Positions 24,450 through 34,084 of a stretch of DNA of 64,000 nt are shown in pieces. Numbering within the stretch: position 1 is the first letter of the stretch; each line of letters opens with the position of its first letter. The stretch covers positions 806,001 through 870,000 of the forward strand of contig NZ_JALRMO010000001.1 in the NCBI RefSeq assembly GCF_023276405.1. The letters are read 5' to 3'. Position numbers and translations under genes: made by a program. The notes under the pieces were generated by a model. That model was not told the DNA's origin. It did not search any database and saw only the letters and a list, made by a program, of their open reading frames with translations. The DNA comes from Paenibacillus hamazuiensis (GTDB lineage Bacteria > Bacillota > Bacilli > Paenibacillales > NBRC-103111).

Positions 24450-26441
24450 TCATGCCCGCAGCAAGGCGGCGGGAGATCTGCCTGCGGCATCTCTTTCGCC
24501 AATGCCCGCACGGTTATTCCTTGCCTCGCGCAGCAGCTTGTATAACGCGACCAGCACTTGTCCGCGGGTAGCGTGTTCGCTTTCCTGCGAAAACGGCGAA
24601 TCGACGCGGACACCCAGCGCTTTGGCGGCGACGCCGAACCACCGCAGAGCCATTGCCGAGGTGAGATAAGGCTTTTCCCTCCAATGATCGCGAGGTGCCG
24701 GTTCGTCGGTTTTCGGAGAACGCGGGCCCATGTCGACGCCGGCGGGGAGGATGCGATCCGAAGCCGGCAGGCTGGGCAGCGGTCTGCCTCCGTCGAATGT
24801 TCTGCACCAGGAGATCCATTGGGCCGTTTCCGCCAGCGTCGCCGTATCCTGCAGACGGGCTTCGTAGCTTGTCAGAAAGCTTTTGGCTCCGAAATACTGC
24901 GCGGCTTTGCTTTCGTCGGTGCCGAGCGGCACGTCGGTGAAATGCGTGATGACGGCATTTTCCGCGAGCAGCTCGTCATGCAGCGCATCGATCGGGATAC
25001 CGCGCACGCTGCGCTGCGCGGAGATGCTGATATCGGCCGCCACGCCGGCGGCGAAACCGATCTGCATCCAGCATGGCTCCATCCGGATCGTCCCGAGCCC
25101 CATATGCGTGGCCGATACGGCGACGGGCACGAGCAGGCGGTCTATTTTTTTCGGCACGATGCAGCCGTAAGGGATTTGGTAAATTTCCGTTAAGAACCCG
25201 ATCGCCATAAAACCTTCGAGACTCATATGCTGTCCGATCGAATCGCGCTTGCGGGTGGCGTGCGAATCGATGCCGTAATCCCCGGACGCTATGCTGTCGT
25301 AATGGATGGGCGAGCGATCCAAGCCCGGCGCAAGGCGGGCGTCGTTTTCCGTAAACACGTACTCGCCGTGGATGCGGCGTGCTTCCCGGACATAAATTTG
25401 CGGAGGAAAATGGTCCGTATCTTCGAATTCATCGGCGGCGTATCCCCACTGCCGGGCATCCTCGCGAAATTCGGCGGGAAGCTCCTCGTCGTTTTGCAAA
25501 AACCAAAGCAGCCCCTGGATATACTCCCGGTGTCGCCGGATGATTTGTTCCCGGACCTCCCGGCTTCCTTCCGGATAGTCCAGATTTTCCTCAGGCAAAT
25601 CCGTCGACAGCATCGAGTAATGGTGGTTGTTCGTATCCGACTTGCCGTTCGGGATTTGCACGATATTGATAGCTCCGTTGATGGCGGTAATCCTTCCGGC
25701 TCTTACATCTTCTATAAGGCTGGCATACTCGTCGCGGTTGTAGCGCTCCGGTTTTTGGAACGGAACCCGGTTGTCGGGGTTTTTCGTCAGGCAGAGACGG
25801 AAGTTGTACGCCTGGAGACGATGGTCTCCTTCTCCGGTGCTGCCCGGCAGGATGTCCTTCGTACGGAACACCTGGTACAGCTTGCCCGCATACTCCTCGT
25901 TCCATTCGTCGCGGGATTCGCGGCCGAGCGAATAAGGAACCCCGGCTTTCGCGGCGAGGTCGCCCTCATACGTGGCGTCGATAAATACCTCCGCAGCGAA
26001 GGTGATTTCCTCTCCGCCCTGAACCGGCCGGAAGGTCGCCGAGCGGAGCTCGCTTCCCGAGACGTCGGCGGAAACAAGCTCATGGGAGAAAATCAGCTTC
26101 AAATGGGCGGATTCCTTGTTCACCATTTCCCAAAAAATTTTTTTCGCAACATGGGGTTCGAACCGCAGGCCGCCACGGCAGTGCAGCACCTGCTCGGACT
26201 CCGCTCCGTAGGCGGCGACGTAATAATCCAGAACGTTTCCGGCGAATTCGCGGAAAACACAGCCCGCCGCATCGAGCGAGTGGATATCGGTCACGCCGAG
26301 CCCGCTCGTCATCAATCCTCCGAGATACGGCGTCGGTTCGATGAGCACGGTGTTTCTTCCGCGTCTTGCGGAAGCGACGGCAGCCCCGAAACCGCCCGGG
26401 GTGGCGCCGTAGACGACAACGTCTGCATGATTCATTGGCAT
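24450..26441 (-). CDS. FAD-dependent oxidoreductase (FAD_oxidored family)
   Basis: 663 residues. The N-terminal dinucleotide fold is clear (ADVVVYGATPGGFGAAVASA, then RRGRNTVLIEPTPYLGGLMT). It is followed by GVTDIHSL and a second FAD contact (EVFIDATYEGDLAAKAGVPY). Toward the C-terminus there are RIEPCW-like (TIRMEPCWMQIGFAAGVAAD) and cap-domain regions. There is no signal peptide, so it is cytoplasmic. The family is common in glycan loci of Paenibacillus, Bacteroidetes and Planctomycetes and its substrate is undefined. The ATG at 26441 has AAGGGAG 7 bases upstream. It is transcribed opposite to the locus on both sides, behind a regulatory region rich in GTTAAC motifs. Confidence 0.88.
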   Translation of the reverse strand: MPMNHADVVVYGATPGGFGAAVASARRGRNTVLIEPTPYLGGLMTSGLGVTDIHSLDAAGCVFREFAGNVLDYYVAAYGAESEQVLHCRGGLRFEPHVAKKIFWEMVNKESAHLKLIFSHELVSADVSGSELRSATFRPVQGGEEITFAAEVFIDATYEGDLAAKAGVPYSLGRESRDEWNEEYAGKLYQVFRTKDILPGSTGEGDHRLQAYNFRLCLTKNPDNRVPFQKPERYNRDEYASLIEDVRAGRITAINGAINIVQIPNGKSDTNNHHYSMLSTDLPEENLDYPEGSREVREQIIRRHREYIQGLLWFLQNDEELPAEFREDARQWGYAADEFEDTDHFPPQIYVREARRIHGEYVFTENDARLAPGLDRSPIHYDSIASGDYGIDSHATRKRDSIGQHMSLEGFMAIGFLTEIYQIPYGCIVPKKIDRLLVPVAVSATHMGLGTIRMEPCWMQIGFAAGVAADISISAQRSVRGIPIDALHDELLAENAVITHFTDVPLGTDESKAAQYFGAKSFLTSYEARLQDTATLAETAQWISWCRTFDGGRPLPSLPASDRILPAGVDMGPRSPKTDEPAPRDHWREKPYLTSAMALRWFGVAAKALGVRVDSPFSQESEHATRGQVLVALYKLLREARNNRAGIGERDAAGRSPAALLRA

Positions 26442-26841
26442 AAAAACTCCCTTCGGCAATAGGATATAATCAGTGCGCAAACTTGTTAACTCATATGTTA
26501 ACTTGTTTGTTGAGCATAGTATACACCCGATGAACTAGCATTTCCAGCGTTAATTTGTTGATGTGGCCATATTTTTTTGCAATAAAAAATGAAATTTGTT
26601 TAAATTTATTGTTGAATATAATAACTTTCAGGAATATAATGATTATCGAAAAGGTTAAATTTATAGTTAACAAAAATTTAAAATGTACGTCGGGTGGTGA
26701 GAGTTTATGTATAAAGACGGCTGAAACGACTGCATATAACCGGTAAAATGCAAATCCCTTCCGGTTAACGAGATTCGATACGTCTTTTTCATCCAAATGT
26801 AAGCGCTGTCTATTATCTTAAGCCGACACGGGGGTACAGAG
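26442..26841. promoter_or_regulatory. AT-rich divergent regulatory region with GTTAAC motifs and a cre site
   Basis: A 400-bp gap between divergent genes. Near the FAD oxidoreductase, ACTTGTTAAC (26481-26490) and GTTAACTTGT (26497-26506) surround TCATAT, resembling the TTAAC/GTTAA site upstream of the first binding-protein gene. The middle (about 26560-26690) is very A/T-rich and non-coding. TGTAAGCGCTGTCT (26800-26813) matches 13 of 14 cre positions and overlaps the spacer of a possible TATTAT promoter (26813-26818) for the plus-strand operon, which implies CcpA repression. Confidence 0.6.
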
Positions 26842-28932
26842 ATGAAGTTAAATGTGAGGACCAAGGCGAAGTGGATGACGGTTTTGCTGCTCATTGCCGC
26901 GACCTTCGGATTTGGCGGAACGGCGGGGATGGAGCAGGGAAACGGGACGTTTTATCCGAAATCCCCCGGCACTCCGGACCATGTTTATGCGATAAGGACG
27001 AAGAACATGTCGCTGACGGAAGCCGCGATGATTTCCACGCTGCAGGGGCTGTTGGCCAAGGAAAAGCCGGAAATATACATGAAGTCGAAAGAAATCGACG
27101 AGTATTGGCAGAAGGAATTGACCGAACAGTACAATGTCAAGTTTGAAGAGGCGAAAGACGCGTGGGAGCTGATCGACCGGTATAAGGACAGAATCAACGG
27201 ATATATTTTGTACGATTTCGAACCTGTCGGCAAAAACGATAAGCGCTCGGGCCAGCTTACGAATACGGCGATCCATGTGGCGACCAGCCTCGCCGGGCTG
27301 CTGAATGCGGTCATTGTGGATACGCAGCTGGAGCAAACGGCCATCGACCACGGCTTGACCAAGGTGCTTGACGTCAGCGGGAAAGACGAGAGCTGGCTTC
27401 TGGAAAGCGAATATTTCCCGAAGCTTAACAAGAAGCTGGCTTTCGAGGTCGAGAACCTCGAATCGTACGCGTATAAAATGAGGGATTACGCCGTCATGAC
27501 GAACGGCATGATGTTTTTCACGGACGATGGCGGCTTGAGAAAGCGGATCGTCGATTCGCTGGAGCCGAATTCGCCGCTTTTCGGCTGGGGCCGCGGGGGG
27601 ACCGGGGAAGCTAACTTTGCGATGCCGACGACGCAATCGGGCAAGTTTATGATTCCATCCAACCTGAATATGTCTTTTTTCAGCGGTTTTCGCATCGACA
27701 AACTTCAGCAGCAAACGCATCGACCGGCACCGGAAGCGGATCCGGCAAAACATTATGTGACGATTATGATGAGCGACGGCGGCAATCTCGGATATACGAT
27801 GGGCGGACTGGCCAGCCAGGGCAGGCTATTTGACAGCCCGGGCAGAGGAAGCGTGGATCTGGGATGGGGATTGCACCCCGCGATGATCGATATAGCGCCG
27901 ACGAGCACAAAGAGCTTGTATGACCGGGCTTCGAACGGAGAGCATAAGGACCAGTTTATTCTGTCCCAGCCGGGCGGGTACATATATCCCGGAAAGTACC
28001 CGAAGGAACATCTCGATGAACTGCTTCAAAAGGTCGACGGATACATGGACAGGATGGATCTCGGCATCATGAGCATCATCGATTTCGGCCAGGAAAACAA
28101 CAAGGAGCTGTGGGATCATTTTACGAAAATGGAGCATTTGAAGGCGGTGTTTTTCCTCGATTATTTGGGCTACAGCACGCCCGGCGGGAAAATATTATGG
28201 TCGAACGGCAAGCCGGTCATCCCGTCGAAGGAGATGTTCAAGGAAGGCCTTGCCCTGGATGAGGACGTTCTCGCCCGCATCAACGCGTCGCCCGCCGATC
28301 CGGCCAGCCCGGACGGATATACGCTGATCGTCGCCCACAACTGGACCAAATCGGTCGACCAGGTGAAGGAATTCGTCGGCAAGCTGGACGCTCACGTGCA
28401 GGTGGTGCCTCCGGAGACATTCGTGGACCTTATCGTGAAAAATGTAAAACGGGAAGTATATGTGCCGGAGGATACTTCGGGCGATTTATTCCGGTTTACG
28501 TTCGAGAACGATATGGAAGGCTGGGCAGCCGGAGCGAGAGGGACGAAAAGCGGCTCGGCCAAATGGGTGTTCAACGGACATCCCGGAGGCGGGATATTCA
28601 TCAACGGACCGGGGAAGGACGAAAGCAAGCCGAACGCCTGGATGTCCCGCGCCTTCGAGCTTCCGAGCGATGCGAAGACGCTGGAGTTCGAGGACAGGAC
28701 GCGAAGCGAGAATCATGGGGGCAAGCTGCGGGTTCGGGTGAAAGATGCGGCGGGGACGATGCACGTGCTGCGCGACTGGTCGCTCGACAGAGGCAACGCA
28801 TACGTGAAAAGATCGGTCGACATATCCCGCTTTGCCGGTCAGCGGGTGGAAGTTTATTTCGAGCAGGTCGCCAGCGACAAGGGGGATAGCGAGCAAATTT
28901 ATCTCGACAACATTGTGATTAAGAAAGGCTAA
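26842..28932 (+). CDS. GxGYxYP-family putative glycoside hydrolase, secreted
   Basis: 696 residues with a signal peptide (TVLLLIAATFGFGGTAG). The N-terminal domain (DHVYAIRTKNMSLTEAAMIS, TLQGLLAKEKPEIYM) and central domain (HYVTIMMSDGGNLGYTMGGL, HPAMIDIAPTSTKSLYD, LSQPGGYIYPGKYP) are those of the GxGYxYP family, named for a motif seen here as PGGYIYP. The central fold has a predicted glycosidase-like barrel; no activity has been assigned as far as I know. A C-terminal jelly-roll of about 150 residues (FRFTFENDMEGWAAGARG ... QIYLDNIVIKKG) is carbohydrate-binding-like. It is the first gene of the plus-strand operon and lies behind a cre site. Confidence 0.85.
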   Translation: MKLNVRTKAKWMTVLLLIAATFGFGGTAGMEQGNGTFYPKSPGTPDHVYAIRTKNMSLTEAAMISTLQGLLAKEKPEIYMKSKEIDEYWQKELTEQYNVKFEEAKDAWELIDRYKDRINGYILYDFEPVGKNDKRSGQLTNTAIHVATSLAGLLNAVIVDTQLEQTAIDHGLTKVLDVSGKDESWLLESEYFPKLNKKLAFEVENLESYAYKMRDYAVMTNGMMFFTDDGGLRKRIVDSLEPNSPLFGWGRGGTGEANFAMPTTQSGKFMIPSNLNMSFFSGFRIDKLQQQTHRPAPEADPAKHYVTIMMSDGGNLGYTMGGLASQGRLFDSPGRGSVDLGWGLHPAMIDIAPTSTKSLYDRASNGEHKDQFILSQPGGYIYPGKYPKEHLDELLQKVDGYMDRMDLGIMSIIDFGQENNKELWDHFTKMEHLKAVFFLDYLGYSTPGGKILWSNGKPVIPSKEMFKEGLALDEDVLARINASPADPASPDGYTLIVAHNWTKSVDQVKEFVGKLDAHVQVVPPETFVDLIVKNVKREVYVPEDTSGDLFRFTFENDMEGWAAGARGTKSGSAKWVFNGHPGGGIFINGPGKDESKPNAWMSRAFELPSDAKTLEFEDRTRSENHGGKLRVRVKDAAGTMHVLRDWSLDRGNAYVKRSVDISRFAGQRVEVYFEQVASDKGDSEQIYLDNIVIKKG

Positions 28933-28955
28933 AGACGAATGAAGGGAGTAAGGCT

Positions 28956-30254
28956 GTGAGCCCTTTGCGTAAACGATATTTCGCGCTTCTTGCGGCGTGC
29001 GTCTTCTCGCTCGCCGCCTGCTCGGGCCAGGAGCCCGGAAACGGAGAAAACGCGGCCCCGCCATCCGGCGGGAAGGCCGAGCCGGTCACGATCGTTTATT
29101 TCAATGAAGTCGGCGGAACCGGCATCGTGGAATCGGTGCAGAAGCAGGTAAAGGAAAAATTTCCTCAGATTCAATTGAAGATCATTCAAAGCGGGAAAGG
29201 GAGCAGCATCGAGGACATCGTGAACAGCGGAGAATCCGTCGATCTGATTTCCGGCTCACTGGGGCTGCTCTGGAAGCTGAAGGATTTGCGGCTTGTGTCC
29301 GATCTGACGCCGCTTATGCAAGCCCACAAGTTCGATGCGGGCCGGTTCGTCCCGGGCGTTGCGGAATCGGTCAAATCGTACTCCGACAACGGAAACGAGT
29401 TTCTCGTCATGCCTTTTTTCCTGAACAATACCGCATTATTTTACAACAAGAACATTTTCGACAAGTTTGGCGTGCCCTACCCGAGAGACGGGATGACATG
29501 GGAAGCGCTTCGCGACGTCGCGAAACAAGTGACCCGGGTGGAAGACGGCGTGCAGTACAAAGGGTTTCAGATGAACAGCCTGAACATCGTGTACAAAAAC
29601 CAGCTGGGGCTTCCGTTTGTCGATCCGCGAACGCTCAAGGCTGCGGTGAATTCCGACGGATGGAAACGATGGCTCGAGGTGATGTCCGGCTTGTACCAAA
29701 TCGACGGGAACGCTCCGACGGGAATCGAGACGGACAATTTTTTGAAAACGCAAACACTGGCGATGCGCACCGGTCCTAATATCCTTGACCAAATCCCGGC
29801 AGCCGCCGCGAAGGGGTTGAACTGGGATGTCGTGACACTGCCGACGTTTGCCGGAGCGGAAGGGATCGGTTCGCAGTTGAATGCCCCTTATTTCGCCATT
29901 CCTCCGGCCGGCAAGCATAGGGATGAGGTTTTTCAAATCGTCGCTGCCATGCTGTCCGAAGATGCGCAAATCCTGCTGTCCAGACAAGGCCGGGTGCCGG
30001 TCGTGAGCAGCGACGCTGCGGTCAAGGCTTATGCGCTTGATTTGCCGGGAATGGAAGGGAAGCATTTGCAGGCTTTTTTTAAGGAAAAGATCGCCGGACC
30101 GGTCGCGCCGACAAAGTACGATGCCATCGCCAAATCGGAGCTGAACAACAAGGCGTTCGTCGACGTTTTTCAGGGAGGTAAGGACGCCAATACGGCTTTA
30201 AGGGAAGCGGAGCTCAGCATCGACAAGCAGATCGAGGCGTTAGCGAAGCAATAG
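28956..30254 (+). CDS. Sugar ABC transporter substrate-binding lipoprotein (copy 2)
   Basis: 432 residues from a GTG start with GAAGGGAG upstream. Its lipobox is SLAAC (Cys about 22), so it is a membrane-anchored extracellular binding protein. It is a clear paralogue of 18814-20100: shared blocks are SGKGS-IED, LFYNKNIFDKFGVPYPRDGM, GLNWDVVTLPTFAG and APTKYDAIAKSELN. It lies between the GxGYxYP gene and the FN3/SLH gene with short gaps (23 and 21 bp), so it is co-transcribed with surface proteins rather than with permeases. That placement suggests capture of oligosaccharides released at the wall. Confidence 0.92.
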   Translation: MSPLRKRYFALLAACVFSLAACSGQEPGNGENAAPPSGGKAEPVTIVYFNEVGGTGIVESVQKQVKEKFPQIQLKIIQSGKGSSIEDIVNSGESVDLISGSLGLLWKLKDLRLVSDLTPLMQAHKFDAGRFVPGVAESVKSYSDNGNEFLVMPFFLNNTALFYNKNIFDKFGVPYPRDGMTWEALRDVAKQVTRVEDGVQYKGFQMNSLNIVYKNQLGLPFVDPRTLKAAVNSDGWKRWLEVMSGLYQIDGNAPTGIETDNFLKTQTLAMRTGPNILDQIPAAAAKGLNWDVVTLPTFAGAEGIGSQLNAPYFAIPPAGKHRDEVFQIVAAMLSEDAQILLSRQGRVPVVSSDAAVKAYALDLPGMEGKHLQAFFKEKIAGPVAPTKYDAIAKSELNNKAFVDVFQGGKDANTALREAELSIDKQIEALAKQ

Positions 30255-30275
30255 TGTTATGGGGAGGCCGGCAAA

Positions 30276-33200
30276 ATGTCGTTATGGGATCTTCGAAGTA
30301 AAATTAGCATGGCGTTAGCTGCGGTATGGATCGTCGGGGGTGTATGGCCGCCGTTCGCTCCTCTTGCTTCGGCCGAAGCGGTGTTGGTTTCGAAGGATAT
30401 CGCCGTGGCGAAATCCAACCCGTATCCGCAGGCGATCTGGCTCAGTCCGTCGGACGACGCGGTGATCGAGTCGACCACGGCCAATAAAGGCCACAATGGC
30501 GATGTCGTTCACGCGATCGGCAGCACTCCGGGAATATTCACGCTGAAGAACGGTTCGTCGGAAAAAAGAATCGGTTTTTACAAGTTTAAAATTCCGGATG
30601 TGGCGGGTGTGCAAAGTATTTTTTTCAAGATTACGGGAAACAGCAGCACGGAAGGATTGAAGTTATCGCTGTACGGCGGTGTGGCGAAAACCGGAGATTG
30701 GAGCGAAACGGCGCCTTTTCTGATGGACGAGGCTCTTAATTCCAGCGGCAACAACTATTATATCGACGGAGCCAAAAAGCAGCCGAATGCCAATCAGATC
30801 CGAATTACCGACTTTGCGATGAGCAAAACGACTTACGATTATTATGTTGACGTGACGGAATTTGTGAAGGGCCGCTCCATTGCGGGAGATCGCCAGGTTA
30901 CTTTTATCCTGAACGACGATGTTGCCGGAACGTCGAGCGCCAATTTTTACAACAAGGATTACGTCGATGGCTCAAGCGCTCCGAGGTTCAACACCGCCGG
31001 GGATACGTGGGCGCCGCAGTTGATTTTGAAGGCGGACGATGTTTCGGGCATGCCGCTCGGGTTAAAAGCGACTCCCGACGACGGCAAAGTCGTCTTGACG
31101 TGGAACCGCTCCGGCAGCCAGGGGGTAACGGACGAGCAGCAGGTCGCGTACACGGTGTTCCGAAGCGCAAGCCCGCAGGGGCCCTATGAGAAAGTAGCCG
31201 GCGCAGAAAACTTGACGGACAATTCCTATACGGACTCGGGGCTTACGAACAACCAAACCTATTATTACGTGGTTACGGGTTACAAAGCGGCAAGCAAAAC
31301 GGCGCCGGTTTCCGCCCAAATTCCGAATCCCGTCGCCTATACGTCCTCGGCCCCTTATACATCCAATGAGGTCGGCGCGACGCCGAAGGTGATCGAAACT
31401 CCACCCGGCAATTTGCAGGCCGAACCTGGAAACGGGCAGGTCAAATTGACTTGGTCGGCAGCGGGCAATGCGGCTTCGATTGTTGTCAAGGTCGGCTCAA
31501 GCCCGGGAGGGCCGTACATCCAGGCGGCCGTATTGCCCGGCACCGCAACGCAATACGTGCACACCGGGCTCGTGAACCGCACTGCTTATTATTATATCGT
31601 GACTGCCTTGAGCGGCTCGGGCCAGGAAATCGGCAGCACGGCGGAAGCCGCTGCGACCCCGGATACGGTGGCTGCGCCGGTATTGACGGGAACGGCCGGA
31701 ATTCGCAAGGCGGTGTTATCCTGGAATGCGGTTCAGGATGCCACCCAATATATACTGAAGCGAAGCGACGACAAAGGAGCGTCCTACCAAACCGTTGCGA
31801 CGGTTGCGGAGACCGGGTATACCGACAATACCGTCGTCGCCGGAAAGAAATACGTCTACAAGGTCATCGCCTCCGACGGGGCGAGCGACAGCCTGGATTC
31901 CAACAGCGTGGAGGTTGTTCCGCAGGATTTGAAAGCGCCCGAATTGACCGTACGGTCCATGAATGCGTCGGCGGTGCTTACCTGGAGCTCGGTAACGGGA
32001 GCGACGTATTACCGCGTGAATCGAAGCGACGGCGGAGAAACGGCGTTTCGCAGCGTGGCGACGGTTACTTCCACCACATATACCGATATCGGTCTGACCA
32101 ACGGGATGAAATATTATTACAAGGTCCATGCAATGAGCGGAGCGGACAGCAGTGCGGATTCGAATATCGCAGAGGTCGTACCGCAGAGGCTGCCGGTCCC
32201 GGCGGGCCTTTCGGCAAGTCCGCTCAGCTCGTCGGCAAAGCTGACGTGGAGTACGGTGACGGGGGCCACCTATTATAACGTGAAGCGAAAGGACGCGCAG
32301 GGCGCATCTTACAAGACGGTAGCCAAAGTAACTCCGGATGGTGCGGGACTCGCGACGACGGGCTACACGGATGCCAATTTGACGAACGGAAAAACGTATT
32401 ATTACGTCGTTTCCGCCGTCAATTCGGATGAGGAAAGCGCCGATTCGGGCGAAGCGAGCGTTACTCCGGTGGCCGTTCCGGCCGCGCCGGCAAACTTGTA
32501 TGCATCTGCGGGAACATCGGCGGCACAGGCAACGTTGACGTGGTCCGCATCGGACGGGGCCTCTTACTACAATGTGAAAAGAAGCGCGGCCAGCGGAGCG
32601 GGCTACGCGACGATCGCCCAAGTGGCCGGTACGTCTTATCTGGATGCCGCCATTCAGTACGATACGACATATTATTATGTCGTCTCCGCCGGGAACGGCA
32701 GCGGGGAAAGCGGCAATTCCAACCAGGCGAGCGTCCTTGTGCTGCCTCCGCGGCCTAAGCCGGCGGGAGGCGGAGGGTATTCCGGCGGCGCAATCGTATC
32801 GCCGCAAAGCGATGTGAAGAAAAGCGTCGTCAAGCTGGAAGCGGACCCGGTGATGGAACGCATTGGCGAAAGGGATTATGCCAAAGTATCCATCGACTCG
32901 TCCACGCTCGGCAATGCACTGGATGCGCTTAAACATGCGGATGGCGGCAAACCGCTAATAAGTTTGGATGTGATTAAAAAAGATGCCGGCGTGATCGTCA
33001 CGCTGCCGGCCGATGCGCTTGCCGGCGGGATCGGCAAGGCGCCGAACGCCGTATTTTCGCTGAAAACGGCGGATGCGGCGTACGAACTTCCGCTCAAGCT
33101 CATCGACGCGGAAGCGCTGGCCAAAGCTCTCGGTGCCGCTGCGGCCGACATGAAGATCACCATCACGATTGCCAAAACGGCCGGTTCTCTTGCGGAGGAT

Positions 33201-34079
33201 ATCGCCAAAAACGTCAAAAAGGCGGGCGCCAAGCTGCTCGGCGAAGCTGTGGAGTTCGACATTGCGGCGGTTGCAGGCGAAAAGCGTATATCCGTGAATA
33301 GCTTCGGAACCACGTATGTGTCGAGAACGCTTTATTTGAGCGGTGCAGTCGACGAAAGCAAGGCGACCGCGATCGTTTACGACCCGAACAGCGGGGAAAT
33401 GGCTTTCGTACCCGCTTCCTTTAAAACGTCGAAAAGCAAAAGCGAGGTCACGATAAAACGCACGGGCAACAGCATTTACGGCGTTGTCGCGTACAGCAAA
33501 ACGTTCGACGATACGGCGAAGCATTGGGCGAAAGACGATATTCATCTGCTTGCTTCCAAGCTTCTCGTCAAAGGAACGAGCGAGAAAAGCTTCTCTCCCG
33601 ACAAGCCGATTACGCGCGTCGAGTTTGCGGTCATGCTGGTGCGTTCGCTGGGTTTGGCGGATGAGACGGCAGGCAACTTCTCCGATGTCTCCGAAGGCGA
33701 CTGGTTTGCCGGAGCGATCGGGGCAGCGGTCAAATCGGGCCTCGTCACGGGCCTCGGCAGCGGAAAGTTCGGCCCGGGCGAAAATATTACGCGCGAACAA
33801 ATGGCCGCCATGATCTCCAGGGCGCTGCGCATCGCCGGAAAACAAAGCCATGCGGCGGAGAAGCAGGAGCAGCTGCTGGCAAAGTTCGACGACAGCCAAT
33901 CGATCCAGTCGTGGGCGCGGGATTCGGTGGCCGAGGCCGTGGAAGCGGGCATAATTACCGGTCAAACGGCCAAAACGATCGTGCCTGCGGCGAATGCGAC
34001 ACGCGCCGAGGCTACCTTGATGGTAAAGCGACTGTTACAGGTTGTGGAATTTATTAAAATACCGGAGCCGAAAGGATGA
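30276..34079 (+). CDS. SLH-anchored surface protein with CBM96/DNRLRE and FN3 modules
   Basis: 1267 residues. The signal peptide ends near residue 33 (PLASA-EA). A DNRLRE/CBM96-like beta domain (about 40-245; KRIGFYKFKIPDVAGVQSI, YVDVTEF) is followed by about six fibronectin type III repeats (about 255-825; repeated LTWS/YYYVVSA signatures). A Gly-rich hinge (PAGGGGYSGG, about 829-838) leads to a conserved SLH-associated domain and three SLH repeats (FDDTAKHWAKDD at about 1077, FSDVSEGDWF at about 1134, FDDSQSIQSW at about 1203) that attach it to wall polymer. The FN3 repeats are very similar to each other, so copy number may vary. It overlaps or abuts the SGNH hydrolase gene. Confidence 0.9.
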   Translation: MSLWDLRSKISMALAAVWIVGGVWPPFAPLASAEAVLVSKDIAVAKSNPYPQAIWLSPSDDAVIESTTANKGHNGDVVHAIGSTPGIFTLKNGSSEKRIGFYKFKIPDVAGVQSIFFKITGNSSTEGLKLSLYGGVAKTGDWSETAPFLMDEALNSSGNNYYIDGAKKQPNANQIRITDFAMSKTTYDYYVDVTEFVKGRSIAGDRQVTFILNDDVAGTSSANFYNKDYVDGSSAPRFNTAGDTWAPQLILKADDVSGMPLGLKATPDDGKVVLTWNRSGSQGVTDEQQVAYTVFRSASPQGPYEKVAGAENLTDNSYTDSGLTNNQTYYYVVTGYKAASKTAPVSAQIPNPVAYTSSAPYTSNEVGATPKVIETPPGNLQAEPGNGQVKLTWSAAGNAASIVVKVGSSPGGPYIQAAVLPGTATQYVHTGLVNRTAYYYIVTALSGSGQEIGSTAEAAATPDTVAAPVLTGTAGIRKAVLSWNAVQDATQYILKRSDDKGASYQTVATVAETGYTDNTVVAGKKYVYKVIASDGASDSLDSNSVEVVPQDLKAPELTVRSMNASAVLTWSSVTGATYYRVNRSDGGETAFRSVATVTSTTYTDIGLTNGMKYYYKVHAMSGADSSADSNIAEVVPQRLPVPAGLSASPLSSSAKLTWSTVTGATYYNVKRKDAQGASYKTVAKVTPDGAGLATTGYTDANLTNGKTYYYVVSAVNSDEESADSGEASVTPVAVPAAPANLYASAGTSAAQATLTWSASDGASYYNVKRSAASGAGYATIAQVAGTSYLDAAIQYDTTYYYVVSAGNGSGESGNSNQASVLVLPPRPKPAGGGGYSGGAIVSPQSDVKKSVVKLEADPVMERIGERDYAKVSIDSSTLGNALDALKHADGGKPLISLDVIKKDAGVIVTLPADALAGGIGKAPNAVFSLKTADAAYELPLKLIDAEALAKALGAAAADMKITITIAKTAGSLAEDIAKNVKKAGAKLLGEAVEFDIAAVAGEKRISVNSFGTTYVSRTLYLSGAVDESKATAIVYDPNSGEMAFVPASFKTSKSKSEVTIKRTGNSIYGVVAYSKTFDDTAKHWAKDDIHLLASKLLVKGTSEKSFSPDKPITRVEFAVMLVRSLGLADETAGNFSDVSEGDWFAGAIGAAVKSGLVTGLGSGKFGPGENITREQMAAMISRALRIAGKQSHAAEKQEQLLAKFDDSQSIQSWARDSVAEAVEAGIITGQTAKTIVPAANATRAEATLMVKRLLQVVEFIKIPEPKG

Positions 34080-34084
34080 TCGTC

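Noticed and set aside
26491-26796. A 101-codon minus-strand frame in the AT-rich gap
   Set aside because: No ribosome binding site, overlaps the cre/promoter region and gives a biased Ile/Lys/Phe-rich sequence expected of AT-rich DNA.
30276-34079. FN3 repeats considered as a CRISPR-like or DNA repeat array
   Set aside because: The periodicity is at protein level (about 85-90 residues) and the DNA is too diverged for a repeat array.
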